Part shown: positions 18,283 to 25,647 of the stretch, piece by piece
Numbering within the stretch: the first letter of the stretch is position 1
Layout: each line of letters begins with the position of its first letter
Source: CAZSLI01 sp964607705
GTDB lineage: Bacteria > Actinomycetota > Coriobacteriia > Anaerosomatales > PHET01
Assembly (NCBI GenBank): GCA_964607705.1
Contig: CAZSLI010000016.1
Coordinates: 1-52,704, forward strand
Direction: 5' to 3'
Length of the DNA stretch: 52,704 bases
Notes under the pieces: model-generated
What the model was told of the DNA's origin: nothing
The model's database searches: none
The model's input: only the letters and a program-made list of their open reading frames with translations
Made by a program: the position numbers and the translations under genes

Positions 18283-18347
18283 ATTTGTTGGGAAAGCCAC
18301 TTGGCGCAGGTCAGGTGGGCTGCGGACAACTGGAATGGGGGCACGTG

Positions 18348-18725
18348 ATGGCGAAGAAGGGTTCTGGATGGGTGACGTTCAGCTGGGTCATCTTCATGCT
18401 CGCTGGACTGGTCAACCTGCTCTACGGCGCGATCGCGCTCGGCCGCAAGGAGTACTTCCCGAGTGAGAGCGTGATCTACGACGTCATCCAGTCACACGGC
18501 TGGATATGGCTGATCATCGGACTCCTTCAGTTGCTCGTCTCGTACGCGATCGCCCGCCGCAGCCAGATCGGCCTCTTCGGCGGCGTCGTGCTCGCAGTGA
18601 TCGGAGCCACGATCTGGTTCTTCTACATGCTCTTCCTCCCGAGCAGCGGCTTCGCGCTCGTTCTGCTCTACGCCCTGGTGATCTTCGGCCTCGCCTCGAA
18701 CGCCGAGGAGTTCGCCGTCGACTAG
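18348..18725 (+). CDS. DUF7144-like small integral membrane protein
   Basis: Encodes 125 aa with four hydrophobic helices at about 8-28, 49-67, 72-92 and 96-115. The pattern of a first helix followed by LLYGAIALGRKEYF and the G-W-IWLIIGLLQLLVSYAI segment resembles the DUF7144 family of actinobacterial membrane proteins, function unknown. ATG at 18348 is preceded by a G-rich ribosome site (GGGGG). It starts a short run with the DUF6325 and SHOCT genes and lies downstream of a paired GTAC operator. Confidence 0.7.
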   Translation: MAKKGSGWVTFSWVIFMLAGLVNLLYGAIALGRKEYFPSESVIYDVIQSHGWIWLIIGLLQLLVSYAIARRSQIGLFGGVVLAVIGATIWFFYMLFLPSSGFALVLLYALVIFGLASNAEEFAVD

Positions 18726-18750
18726 CCTCAAACCCTGTTACGCCCCAAAG

Positions 18751-18777
18751 GGTACGAGGAAGTGTTCAGCACGTACC
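18751..18777. promoter_or_regulatory. Paired GTAC element upstream of the DUF6325 gene (21-bp spacing)
   Basis: GGTACG at 18751 and CGTACC at 18772 form a perfect 6-bp inverted repeat with a 15-bp spacer. The second box lies 34 bp upstream of the GTG at 18806. The spacing is one base longer than the 20-bp standard. Confidence 0.5.
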
Positions 18778-18805
18778 GACAACCGAGCAGGGAAGGGAGA
18801 ATGAC

Positions 18806-19234
18806 GTGAAGTACGGACCAGTGGATGTCTTGGTCTTCGCCGTAGGTGAGCCCCGCTTCGACGGGTCGATCCTCACGGAGCTCGTCAAGCTTGCAGACGC
18901 CGGGACCGTTCGGGTGCTCGACGCGATGGTCATCGTCATGGACCAGGACGGCGAGGCACGCGGACTGGACATCGAGGACCTGCCCGTTGAGGACCGCGCG
19001 CTTCTCGGCTTCATCGAGACCGGTTCCAAGGGATTGTTCAGCGCCGAGGACGCCGCCACCTTCACCGAGGGCATGGTCCCGGGCTCGGGTATCGTCGCCC
19101 TCGCGATCGAGAACGCGTGGGCCGTGCCGCTGATCAACGCCATCATCGATGCCGGCGCCGAGATCGCGCTTCACTCGCGCGTCCCCGCCCCGATCGTCGA
19201 CGACGCCCTCGCCGCAATCGGCGTGGCCGAGTAA
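18806..19234 (+). CDS. DUF6325 family protein
   Basis: Encodes 142 aa. The pattern GPVDVLVFAVGEPRFDGSI, a following LVKLADAGTVRVLDAMVI and the acidic middle match DUF6325, a family of soluble actinobacterial proteins of unknown function, related in pattern to DUF1269-like domains. A hydrophobic patch at about 95-115 (GSGIVALAIENAWAVPLINA) may contact the membrane or a partner. The GTG start has AAGGGAGA upstream. The SHOCT gene follows 10 bp later; DUF6325 and SHOCT genes are commonly paired in actinobacteria, suggesting a joint role. Confidence 0.8.
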   Translation: MKYGPVDVLVFAVGEPRFDGSILTELVKLADAGTVRVLDAMVIVMDQDGEARGLDIEDLPVEDRALLGFIETGSKGLFSAEDAATFTEGMVPGSGIVALAIENAWAVPLINAIIDAGAEIALHSRVPAPIVDDALAAIGVAE

Positions 19235-19244
19235 GGAGCACAGC

Positions 19245-19574
19245 ATGCCTGCACTCATCCGCGGAATGGCTCGCACGGCCGTCATCGCCGGCACCGCTAC
19301 CGCCACCTCCAACGCCGTGAATCGGCGCATGGCCCAGGGTAATGTCGACGCCTACGCCGGCGCTGCCAACCAGTACCAGCAGGAGAATCAGCAGCCTGCC
19401 AACGTGGCAGTCGCGCCGGTCGCCGGTGGCGCCGCCTACGCGGTCCCGACGGCGCCCGTCGGTGGCGGCGAAGACCAGCTCGCACAGCTCGAGCGGCTCG
19501 CCCAGCTCAAGGCTCAGGGGATCCTTACCGACGAAGAGTTCGCTGCGCAGAAGGCGAAGATCCTGGGACTCTAG
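19245..19574 (+). CDS. SHOCT-domain protein
   Basis: Encodes 109 aa. The C-terminal 30 residues (QLERLAQLKAQGILTDEEF onward, ending in KILGL) are a clear SHOCT domain, a short helical pair found at protein ends and thought to mediate oligomerisation. The N-terminus is basic with an Ala/Thr-rich helix (about 8-24); the middle (about 40-75) is a flexible Gln/Ala/Gly-rich linker. AAGGAG lies upstream of the ATG. It ends the DUF7144-DUF6325-SHOCT run and is followed by a strong hairpin terminator. Function unknown. Confidence 0.85.
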   Translation: MPALIRGMARTAVIAGTATATSNAVNRRMAQGNVDAYAGAANQYQQENQQPANVAVAPVAGGAAYAVPTAPVGGGEDQLAQLERLAQLKAQGILTDEEFAAQKAKILGL

Positions 19575-19599
19575 TCCCGGCCCACTCGCACGAAGATCA

Positions 19600-19634
19600 A
19601 GAAGGGGCCGCGCGACGCACGCGCGGCCCCTTCT
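19600..19634 (+). terminator. Strong hairpin terminator after the SHOCT gene
   Basis: A 15-bp perfect stem (19600-19614 with 19620-19634) closes a 5-nt loop. It is GC-rich with AGAAGG/CCTTCT at the base. It lies between the SHOCT gene and the convergent ClC gene and probably works in both directions. Confidence 0.85.
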
Positions 19635-19693
19635 CACGTTGTCTCATCATGCGTGAGCCGCCCAGGTGCTCGCGGCCCCACGCGCTCGCGGCG

Positions 19694-21165
19694 TCAGGCG
19701 CCCGCAGCCGTCGTGTCCTGTGACGCCTTGTCCTCTGCGGCACGCGTCGCGCGGTAGACGCCCGGAACGGTCGGCGCTACTGCCTGGCGCACAATGAAGG
19801 CCGCCACGGCGGCAAGCGCGATCACAGGCGCCAGCGCGGGTTCAGAGATTAGCGCGATGAACAGCGTCACGCTGAACGGCGCGGCGGTGGCTGCCACCGT
19901 CATACCGGCGATCATGGCCGTCACCGCGACCCCCTGGGGGATCGACGGCACCAACAGGTTCAACACGAGCCCGAAACACGTGCCGACGAAGATCACGGGG
20001 AATATGGGGCCGCCGAAGTATGCCGTCGACAAGCTCCACACGCTCAAGACGAGCTTCCCGATTCCGAGAGCGAGCAGCACGACCACGCCGAGCGTCGCAG
20101 CCTGAGCAAGCAGCTTCGGCGTCTCCGATTGCCCCGAGAACATCAGGTACGGCGCGAAGAGCGCTGCCGCGACGAGTGGTGCGCCGCCCAGCAGGGCGGC
20201 GAGCCAGGGCCTCACGCGCACCTTCTGCATCGCGAGCCGAACCTTCATGAAGCCGCCCGCGTAGACGAGGCCGATCACTGCGCCGACGATTCCGACAGCA
20301 ACGCCAAGCACCACGTCGGTCATCCGCGCGTGCTCGAAGGTCGGAAACATCAGCATCCGATTCACGACATGCCCGCCCAACAGCAGGTACACCACGTAAG
20401 CTGTCGCGCCCGAAGCGAGTCCTGCAGCCAACTCGAGACGACTTATGTTCATCGCTTTGGGGCTGATGAGCTCCGCCGCCAGGAGTGCGCCCACCGGCGC
20501 GGCACCAAAAAACGCGCCGAACGCGCCGGCAACGCCCGTGTAGGTGATGATGCGCAGGTGCCTCGACTCGAGTCCGAGGCGCTCGGCGATCAAGGTGCCG
20601 ATACCGCCCGAGATGTCCGNNNNNNNNNNNNNNNNNNNNNNNNNNNNNNNNNNNNNNNNNNNNNNNNNNNNNNNNNNNNNNNNNNNNNNNNNNNNNNNNN
20701 NNNNNNNNNNNNNNNNNNNGACTCGAGTCCGAGGCGCTCGGCGATCAAGGTGCCGATACCGCCCGAGATGTCCGTCAGCGGCGCCTCGGGTCCCACCGCG
20801 GCACCGGAGAACAGCGAGGCAAGCGAGAACGCGATGCCGGCAGGCAGGCGACGGTAGTCCATGCGTCCCTCGCGGTCGAACTCGGCTTCCGCCGCGCCGG
20901 TGTCGAACGGCCGCCCCGCCGAAAGTTGGACGATGAGGGCACACACGGCAGTCATGGCGATGACAACGCCGGCCGAGACCAGCTGAGGTGAGAGCGTGGG
21001 CAACATCTCGGGCAAGCGCTCGGTGAAGAACGCCACACCGGCGTGATCGACGTACAGGAAGGCCCACGTCGCGGCACCAGCGGCGAGGCCGGTGAACATA
21101 GCGATGAGCAGCAATCTCAGCGCGCTCCGTGCGGCTTCCCTGCTATCCACGCGCTCTTCCGACAT
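19694..21165 (-). CDS. ClC family chloride channel/transporter (contains a spurious assembly gap)
   Basis: The gene is interrupted by 100 N, but both sides carry the same 55 bases. Removing the N and one copy leaves one open frame of 438 aa, a normal ClC length. About 10-12 hydrophobic helices are visible. The filter/gate motif reads GPEAP (Glu127, equivalent to the gating Glu148 of E. coli ClcA), and the later GAFFGAAPVGALLAAE and YFGGPIFPVIFVG stretches match. The first filter motif GSGIP is replaced (GRPFDTG) and GxEGP has become GPEAP, so this is a divergent member; anion selectivity is uncertain. The start ATG at 21165 lies in a short leader with no other gene. It converges with the SHOCT gene. 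Confidence 0.88.
20565..20774. other. Scaffold gap flanked by an identical 55-bp overlap
   Basis: Bases 20565-20619 and 20720-20774 are identical over 55 bp and flank exactly 100 N. This is the footprint of two contigs that overlap by a k-mer of 55 but were joined with a default gap. The coding frame is restored when one copy and the N are removed. Confidence 0.93.
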
Positions 21166-21281
21166 TGCCGGCTCCCCCGTCGTCGCAGTTCAGGTGACTG
21201 ACGGCGCAATAGTACCTGAAAGCCTGTGCGCGGCACTTATTGGCGCGCGGGAGCAGGATCGGATGATGGGCCGCCCAAAAA

Positions 21282-21866
21282 CTACAAGACGTGATTGCGA
21301 CCCATGCCATACACGAGGAGGTCGAGCATCTGCTGAACGGCCTCGTGCCGATCGACCCCAAGGCTCGTCATGATGTCGGGGTCGCGAGTTGCCGCCGCAC
21401 CCTGCCAGACCATGTAGGCCACGAACGCCGTATTGGTCGGCCGGAAGTCGCCCTGCTCAATACCCTCGTCGAGGTAACCACGGATCGCCCGGTAACCCTG
21501 CGCCCTGCCTAGCGTGAATATGTCGAGCATGTGCGGGTCAGCGTTGATGTCTCGCCAGAAGACATCACTTCCCGCCGACTGGTATCGGTCGACCATCTCT
21601 GAGTAGCGGGAGATCTTATCCACCGCAGACGTTGCGGTCGCGGCCGCTTGGGAGCTCTCTCGGAAAGCGCGTTCGACATAGCGCTCAAAGACCATGCGGA
21701 TGAGGCCCTCTTTGCACTCGGCGAGTTTATAGAGGGTGCTGCGTGAGCAGTGCAGGCGGTCGGCCAGCGCACCGACCCTGAGGTGGGCAAAGCCTTCCTC
21801 AAGGATCAGTGCCTCGAGCTCATCGAGCAACTGTTCGCGGCGTGCTTCATTCGGGCGTGGTGGCAT
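21282..21866 (-). CDS. TetR/AcrR family transcriptional regulator
   Basis: Encodes 194 aa. The N-terminal helix-turn-helix has the TetR layout: RREQLLDELEALILEEGFAHLRVGALADRLHCSRSTLYK (about 8-46), with STLYK at the recognition helix end. The rest is an all-helical ligand-binding and dimerisation domain with an aromatic-rich region (YQSAGSDVFWRDINADP). The ligand is not predictable. The ATG at 21866 has AAGGA ten bases upstream. Its own promoter region holds two GTAC pairs (21868/21889 and 21926/21945), so it is the best candidate inside the window for binding this element, but this is inference. Confidence 0.92.
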   Translation of the reverse strand: MPPRPNEARREQLLDELEALILEEGFAHLRVGALADRLHCSRSTLYKLAECKEGLIRMVFERYVERAFRESSQAAATATSAVDKISRYSEMVDRYQSAGSDVFWRDINADPHMLDIFTLGRAQGYRAIRGYLDEGIEQGDFRPTNTAFVAYMVWQGAAATRDPDIMTSLGVDRHEAVQQMLDLLVYGMGRNHVL

Positions 21867-21867
21867 T

Positions 21868-21894
21868 GGTACACATCCTTGCGGGTTTGGTACT
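21868..21894. promoter_or_regulatory. Paired GTAC element at the tetR start (21-bp spacing)
   Basis: GGTACA at 21868 and GGTACT at 21889. The first box ends two bases before the tetR ATG on the minus strand, where bound protein would also block translation initiation or early elongation. Confidence 0.5.
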
Positions 21895-21925
21895 CGATCG
21901 GCCGAGAGCAAAGCGGAGTCAAACC

Positions 21926-21950
21926 GGTACCTCTGAGTGAGGTTGGTACT
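21926..21950. promoter_or_regulatory. Second paired GTAC element upstream of tetR (19-bp spacing)
   Basis: GGTACC at 21926 and GGTACT at 21945, 60 bp upstream of the tetR start. Together with the 21868 pair it puts four boxes within 83 bp, consistent with autoregulation. Confidence 0.5.
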
Positions 21951-21976
21951 CTATACAAGCCTGAAGCCCCGCGTGT

Positions 21977-22759
21977 CTAGCCCACGTGGTTCGGAGCCCT
22001 GGCGGTTACGCGTCGCTCCGCCCAACCTGGGATCGTGATACGGGCAGCCTGCAGCGCGCGGGCATGTTCGCGGTGGTGGGGATCGAGCGCTTCGAGCGCC
22101 TCGTAGAAGGCTCGCGAGTGATCTGCATGAGCGAGGTGGGCCAACTCGTGGCGGATCACGGCGCGCACCAGGTCGCGCGGCAGAAATAGTAGCGCGCGGT
22201 TCACGGTGATGTGACCGCTCTGCGAGCAGCCGGCCCACCGATCGCGCTGCCCGCGCACGGAGCACTTCGCCGGCGTCGCCCCGATTGCTGCGGCCTCCTC
22301 GGCAAGAAGTGAGAGGAGGCGCTCGCGCGCGCGTGATTGAAGCCATCGCTGGAGAGCGACGAGACAGCGCGCAGCATCAGTGACGGCCCCCGAGACGACG
22401 ACGCGCGAACCATCGCTGCGCGCACGTACGCTCGCCGAGGCGGTCTGGCGGTATTCCACCGTCCAGGCCTCACCCGTAAGCGCGAAAGTGATCGAGCTTG
22501 GCAGCAGGTCCTTCGGATCTGCGAGCCAGATCGCGCGAAGGTCGCTGCAGTCGTTCAGCGCCTGCTCGATCCACGCCCGGCGCTCCCGAACGGCAGACGC
22601 GGCGTCGATATCCATCCCCTCCGGCACGATCACGACCACGCCGTCGTGCGGCGTTACCGAGATTCTCGCCTGTCGGGCCCGCGAGCTCGACCGGACCCTG
22701 TAGGTGTGCAGGGGCACCTCGGCTGAAGCGCCCGATCGCCACCCTTCGCCACCTGCCAC
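21977..22759 (-). CDS. YgjP-like (DUF45) zinc metalloprotease
   Basis: Encodes 260 aa. The C-terminal half carries the YgjP/M48-related signature: the CSVRGQRDRWAGCSQSGHITVN region, then VIRHELAHLAHADHSRAFY with the HExxH zinc motif and a third His. The N-terminal half is a beta-rich region typical of the family. Family members are presumed metallopeptidases or DNA-associated zinc proteins; the substrate is unknown. I chose the GTG at 22759 because GGGAGG precedes it by six bases; the in-frame ATG codons at 22795 and 22783 have no ribosome site and would overlap a paired GTAC element. It is divergent from the HdeD-like gene. Confidence 0.82.
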   Translation of the reverse strand: MAGGEGWRSGASAEVPLHTYRVRSSSRARQARISVTPHDGVVVIVPEGMDIDAASAVRERRAWIEQALNDCSDLRAIWLADPKDLLPSSITFALTGEAWTVEYRQTASASVRARSDGSRVVVSGAVTDAARCLVALQRWLQSRARERLLSLLAEEAAAIGATPAKCSVRGQRDRWAGCSQSGHITVNRALLFLPRDLVRAVIRHELAHLAHADHSRAFYEALEALDPHHREHARALQAARITIPGWAERRVTARAPNHVG

Positions 22760-22784
22760 TTTCCGCCTCCCTGTTCCCACCATA

Positions 22785-22810
22785 TGTACTATCATCTACG
22801 CAACGGTACG
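22785..22810. promoter_or_regulatory. Paired GTAC operator upstream of the YgjP-like gene
   Basis: TGTACT at 22785 and GGTACG at 22805, 20 bp apart, 26 bp upstream of the chosen GTG start at 22759 on the minus strand. Its second box overlaps the first box of the next pair by one base. Confidence 0.5.
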
Positions 22811-22835
22811 GTACTCCGTATCCGCGCATAGTACT
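22810..22835. promoter_or_regulatory. Paired GTAC operator upstream of the HdeD-like gene
   Basis: GGTACT at 22810 and AGTACT at 22830, 20 bp apart, 46 bp upstream of the ATG at 22876. Two head-to-tail pairs in one divergent region suggest that both genes are controlled separately by the same factor. Confidence 0.55.
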
Positions 22836-22875
22836 TGCCGCCGATGGGGGCGGCATCCAACAGGAGGGGATCCGC

Positions 22876-23433
22876 ATGGTTGACGTAGCAGTCGATTCGC
22901 GCTCGGGAGCGCCCGACAACAGCGGTTGGTGGATGCCGCTCGTGATGGGCATCGTGTCGGTCGTGGTTGGACTTCTTCTGTTCGCACATCCCGCCGAGAC
23001 GGCCATCTGGATCGCGTGGCTAGTCGGCGTGTATTGGTTCATCGGCGGTATCGTGAACCTGGTCATGATGTTCGTTGACCGCACGCAGTGGGGCTGGAAA
23101 CTCGCACTCGGCATCCTCGGCATCTTGGCGGGCATGGTCGTCCTCGACGCGATGAGCAAGACGCCGCTGCTGGGCGCCATCGGCCTGGCCACGGTGTACG
23201 TCTGGGTACTCGGCATCCAGGGCATCGTGTACGGCGTGATCCAGCTGATCATGGCCTTCCAGGGCGGGGGTTGGGGCATCGGGATCCTCGGTGTCATCAG
23301 CGGCTTCTTCGGCCTGTTCCTGCTGGTGAACCCGTTCCCCGCGAGCCTGGCGCTTCCCTGGGTCTTCGGCGTCTTCGCGGTTGCAGGCGGCATCGCCGCG
23401 ATCGTCTTGGCATTCAAGCTCAAGAAGGCGTAG
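22876..23433 (+). CDS. HdeD-like (DUF308) membrane protein
   Basis: Encodes 185 aa with six hydrophobic helices. The pattern of WWMPLVMGIVSVVVGLLLFAHP at the N-terminus and repeated short two-helix units (WKLALGILGILAGMVVL; GIGILGVISGFFGLFLLVNP) is typical of the HdeD/DUF308 family, whose founding member is an acid-stress membrane protein of enteric bacteria. The biochemical role is not known. A good ribosome site (AGGAGGGG) lies before the ATG. A paired GTAC operator lies upstream and a U-tailed terminator downstream, so it is probably a single-gene transcript. Confidence 0.88.
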   Translation: MVDVAVDSRSGAPDNSGWWMPLVMGIVSVVVGLLLFAHPAETAIWIAWLVGVYWFIGGIVNLVMMFVDRTQWGWKLALGILGILAGMVVLDAMSKTPLLGAIGLATVYVWVLGIQGIVYGVIQLIMAFQGGGWGIGILGVISGFFGLFLLVNPFPASLALPWVFGVFAVAGGIAAIVLAFKLKKA

Positions 23434-23459
23434 CTCTTCTCGCAACTGAGTTCGTCTCG

Positions 23460-23494
23460 AAAGGACCCGTCGGCGCACGCTGGCGGGTCCTTTT
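23460..23494 (+). terminator. Rho-independent terminator after the HdeD-like gene
   Basis: AAAGGACCCG (23460-23469) pairs with CGGGTCCTTT (23484-23493), followed by a T-run. It lies 26 bp after the HdeD-like stop and before the operator of the AI-2E gene. Confidence 0.85.
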
Positions 23495-23544
23495 ACTTGT
23501 GTCGGAACGCGGATGCCGGCCCGGCCGGACACAATAGCCCACTC

Positions 23545-23570
23545 CGTACCACCAGCGGTCGCGTGGTACC
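23545..23570. promoter_or_regulatory. Paired GTAC operator upstream of the AI-2E family gene
   Basis: CGTACC at 23545 and GGTACC at 23565, 20 bp apart, 64 bp upstream of the ATG at 23629. A possible -10 TAGACT lies at 23591. Confidence 0.6.
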
Positions 23571-23628
23571 CCGGACGCATGATCTCCGTGTAGACTGTGG
23601 GAACTTGCACGACACGGAGGGGAGAACC

Positions 23629-24813
23629 ATGGCAAGCAAGGTGAGTGAGACGTTCCGCTCTGCGAGCGCAAAGATCGCGCAGAACAACCTCGAGATACCC
23701 GGCTGGCTCATGAGCGCCGGCATCACCGGCTGGCTCGTCGTGGGGATCGCAGCGATGGTCTCGCTCGCCGGCTGGCTGTTCGTGTATAGCGCGAGCATCT
23801 CGATCCCGCTGCTGCTGGCTATGGTGATCGGCATGGTCGCCTATCCCTTGTGCGAGCGGATGACCGCCCGCGGTCTTCCCAAGGCCGGCGCCGCCGTGGT
23901 CGTCCTTCTCTTGCTGGTAGGCATCATCGTCGGCGTGATCTGGGTCTCGGTCGCAGGAGTCATCTCGCAGTGGCCGAACATCCAGTCCCAGATCCAAGCC
24001 GGCCTAGACTCGGTCGCCACGCAACTTCAGGCCTGGGGCTTCGACACCACCGCGATCCGTGCCGGCGTCGAAGAGGCGATGTCCTCGGCAGAGAACGCGG
24101 CCTCCAGCCCGAGTACGCTGACGGGCGGCGCGCTCTCGTCGATAGGCTCAGCCCTGGCCTCGGGCCTGTCTGGGCTCTTCGACTTCTTCTTCGGCCTCTT
24201 CATCGCGGCCACGCTGCTGTACTACTTCCTCACCGACTTCCCCACCATCACGGCGTGGATCGCCCGCCACATGGGTGGCCTGCCGGTCGAGGTCGGCGAA
24301 GGGATCATTGAGGACGCTGTCAGCGCCATGCGCGGCTACTTCCGCGGTACGACGATCACCGGTTTCGTCGTGGCGACCTTCATCGGTCTCGCGATGTGGA
24401 TCATGGGCGTGCCGCTAGCGGCGACCGTCGCGATCGTCACCTTCTTCACCTGCTACATCCCGTTCTTCGGCGCCATCATCTCCGGCGCATTCGCATTCCT
24501 TGTCGCGCTCGGATCCAACGGCATGACTACCGCCATCGCGCTGCTCGTGATCGTGCTCGTCGCACAGAACCTGCTGCAGACGATCATCAACGCGCGCGTC
24601 ATGGGCGAGTCGCTCAACCTGCACCCGCTGGTGGTGCTCGTGGTCACGATGCTCGGCGGGATCTTCGGCGGCCTGCTGGGCGCCATGCTCGGCGCACCGC
24701 TCGCGGCGCTGCTGGTGAACGCGGGCAAGCGACTGTCGGCGGCCCTCATGCCCGAGATCACGCAGGAGCAGTTCGGTCGTGCGCTAGAGCATGCTGCCGA
24801 TGAGGTTGGATAG
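23629..24813 (+). CDS. AI-2E family transporter-like membrane protein
   Basis: Encodes 394 aa with about eight membrane helices and an amphipathic central region (about 115-170). The C-terminal half holds the family hallmarks: YYFLTD, the GYFRGTTITGFVVATFIGLAMWIMGVP region, the pore-like FFTCYIPFFGAIISG and LLGAMLGAPLAALL. The family includes autoinducer-2 exporters and Na+/H+ antiporters; which applies here is not visible. GGAGGGGAGAACC precedes the ATG. The last 30 bp overlap the end of the convergent GAP-family gene. Confidence 0.88.
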   Translation: MASKVSETFRSASAKIAQNNLEIPGWLMSAGITGWLVVGIAAMVSLAGWLFVYSASISIPLLLAMVIGMVAYPLCERMTARGLPKAGAAVVVLLLLVGIIVGVIWVSVAGVISQWPNIQSQIQAGLDSVATQLQAWGFDTTAIRAGVEEAMSSAENAASSPSTLTGGALSSIGSALASGLSGLFDFFFGLFIAATLLYYFLTDFPTITAWIARHMGGLPVEVGEGIIEDAVSAMRGYFRGTTITGFVVATFIGLAMWIMGVPLAATVAIVTFFTCYIPFFGAIISGAFAFLVALGSNGMTTAIALLVIVLVAQNLLQTIINARVMGESLNLHPLVVLVVTMLGGIFGGLLGAMLGAPLAALLVNAGKRLSAALMPEITQEQFGRALEHAADEVG

Positions 24814-25470
24814 CCCCTTCAGCGTCAGTACGGCCCCGAGCCCAAAGACCGTCAGCTCCATGACCGCGGCTGCGCGCGCCGTGACATAGGCCTTCCACTG
24901 CGCGATCTTGTTCTCGGCACGCCGCCCGTTGAGGAGATAGACCAGCACGGGGGTCACCACGGTGATCGCGGCGATGGCCACGTAGAACAATCCGCCGAAG
25001 ACCAACTGCGAGACATCGTTGGTCCTCTCGCGCAGCACGACGCCTGCGGCGAGCGCGAGCGCGATGTTCTTCGGGCTCGTCGTGGCATTGGCGAACGCGA
25101 GCACCGCGCCTCCGGTGGGCGAGAGATCGTCGACAGCCTGAACCCACGTGGGCGGCTGCTGCGGGTCGTCAGACTTCATCCTGCCGCGATGCGCGAGGAC
25201 CGCCGCGATCATCATGCCTATTCCCAGCGCGATGGCGATCGCTCCCTCAAAGGGCAGGTCAAGACCTTGGCGCGGCGGGCTGACGCGACCGGTGAACGCC
25301 GTGGCGACCACAAGGGCGGTGACGATACCGGCGACCCACGATGTGGCGAACAGGATGCTTCCGAGCCGCGCACGACGGGTGAGCAGTATCACGAGGATCC
25401 CCACGATCGAGATGGGACTCGCGGCCACTCCGAGCGCCAGGAGGGCGAGACGACCGAGCAGTTCCGGCAA
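24784..25470 (-). CDS. GAP family (Sap-like) membrane protein
   Basis: Encodes 228 aa with six hydrophobic spans. The opening PELLGRLALLALGVAASP followed by a short loop RRARLGSILF and a second helix is characteristic of the GAP/Sap family (PF11139), named for export of glycopeptidolipid or sulfolipid in mycobacteria; it belongs to the wider LysE-like superfamily. Substrate here is unknown, perhaps a lipid. I chose the TTG at 25470, preceded by GGAG at good spacing; no ATG or GTG fits. The 3' end overlaps the convergent AI-2E gene by 30 bp. It is divergent from cardiolipin synthase, with a paired GTAC operator between them. Confidence 0.78.
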   Translation of the reverse strand: MPELLGRLALLALGVAASPISIVGILVILLTRRARLGSILFATSWVAGIVTALVVATAFTGRVSPPRQGLDLPFEGAIAIALGIGMMIAAVLAHRGRMKSDDPQQPPTWVQAVDDLSPTGGAVLAFANATTSPKNIALALAAGVVLRERTNDVSQLVFGGLFYVAIAAITVVTPVLVYLLNGRRAENKIAQWKAYVTARAAAVMELTVFGLGAVLTLKGLSNLIGSML

Positions 25471-25548
25471 GTGGACTCCAAGCGTTGGTCGAGGCCGGTA
25501 ACCGCACAAACAGCAACGGTTCACAGCGTCAGAATATGTCTGCCAAAT

Positions 25549-25574
25549 GGTACTATCCATTTGGGTTCGGTACC
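25549..25574. promoter_or_regulatory. Paired GTAC operator between the GAP gene and cardiolipin synthase
   Basis: GGTACT at 25549 and GGTACC at 25569, 20 bp apart. It is 79 bp from each of the divergent start codons (25470 on minus and 25648 on plus), so it may control both. Confidence 0.6.
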
Positions 25575-25647
25575 CAGCGAAAATGCGCGAAAACGGCGGT
25601 GGGCGCCACGACCCGACGATAGGGACCAAGTTCTGAGGGGGACGCCC

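Noticed and set aside
20565..20774. A true tandem repeat or duplication in the ClC gene
   Set aside because: The identical 55 bp on both sides of 100 N is better explained by a contig overlap, and removing one copy restores the frame.
21211..21216. AGTACC upstream of the ClC gene as an operator
   Set aside because: No second GTAC box at the required distance.
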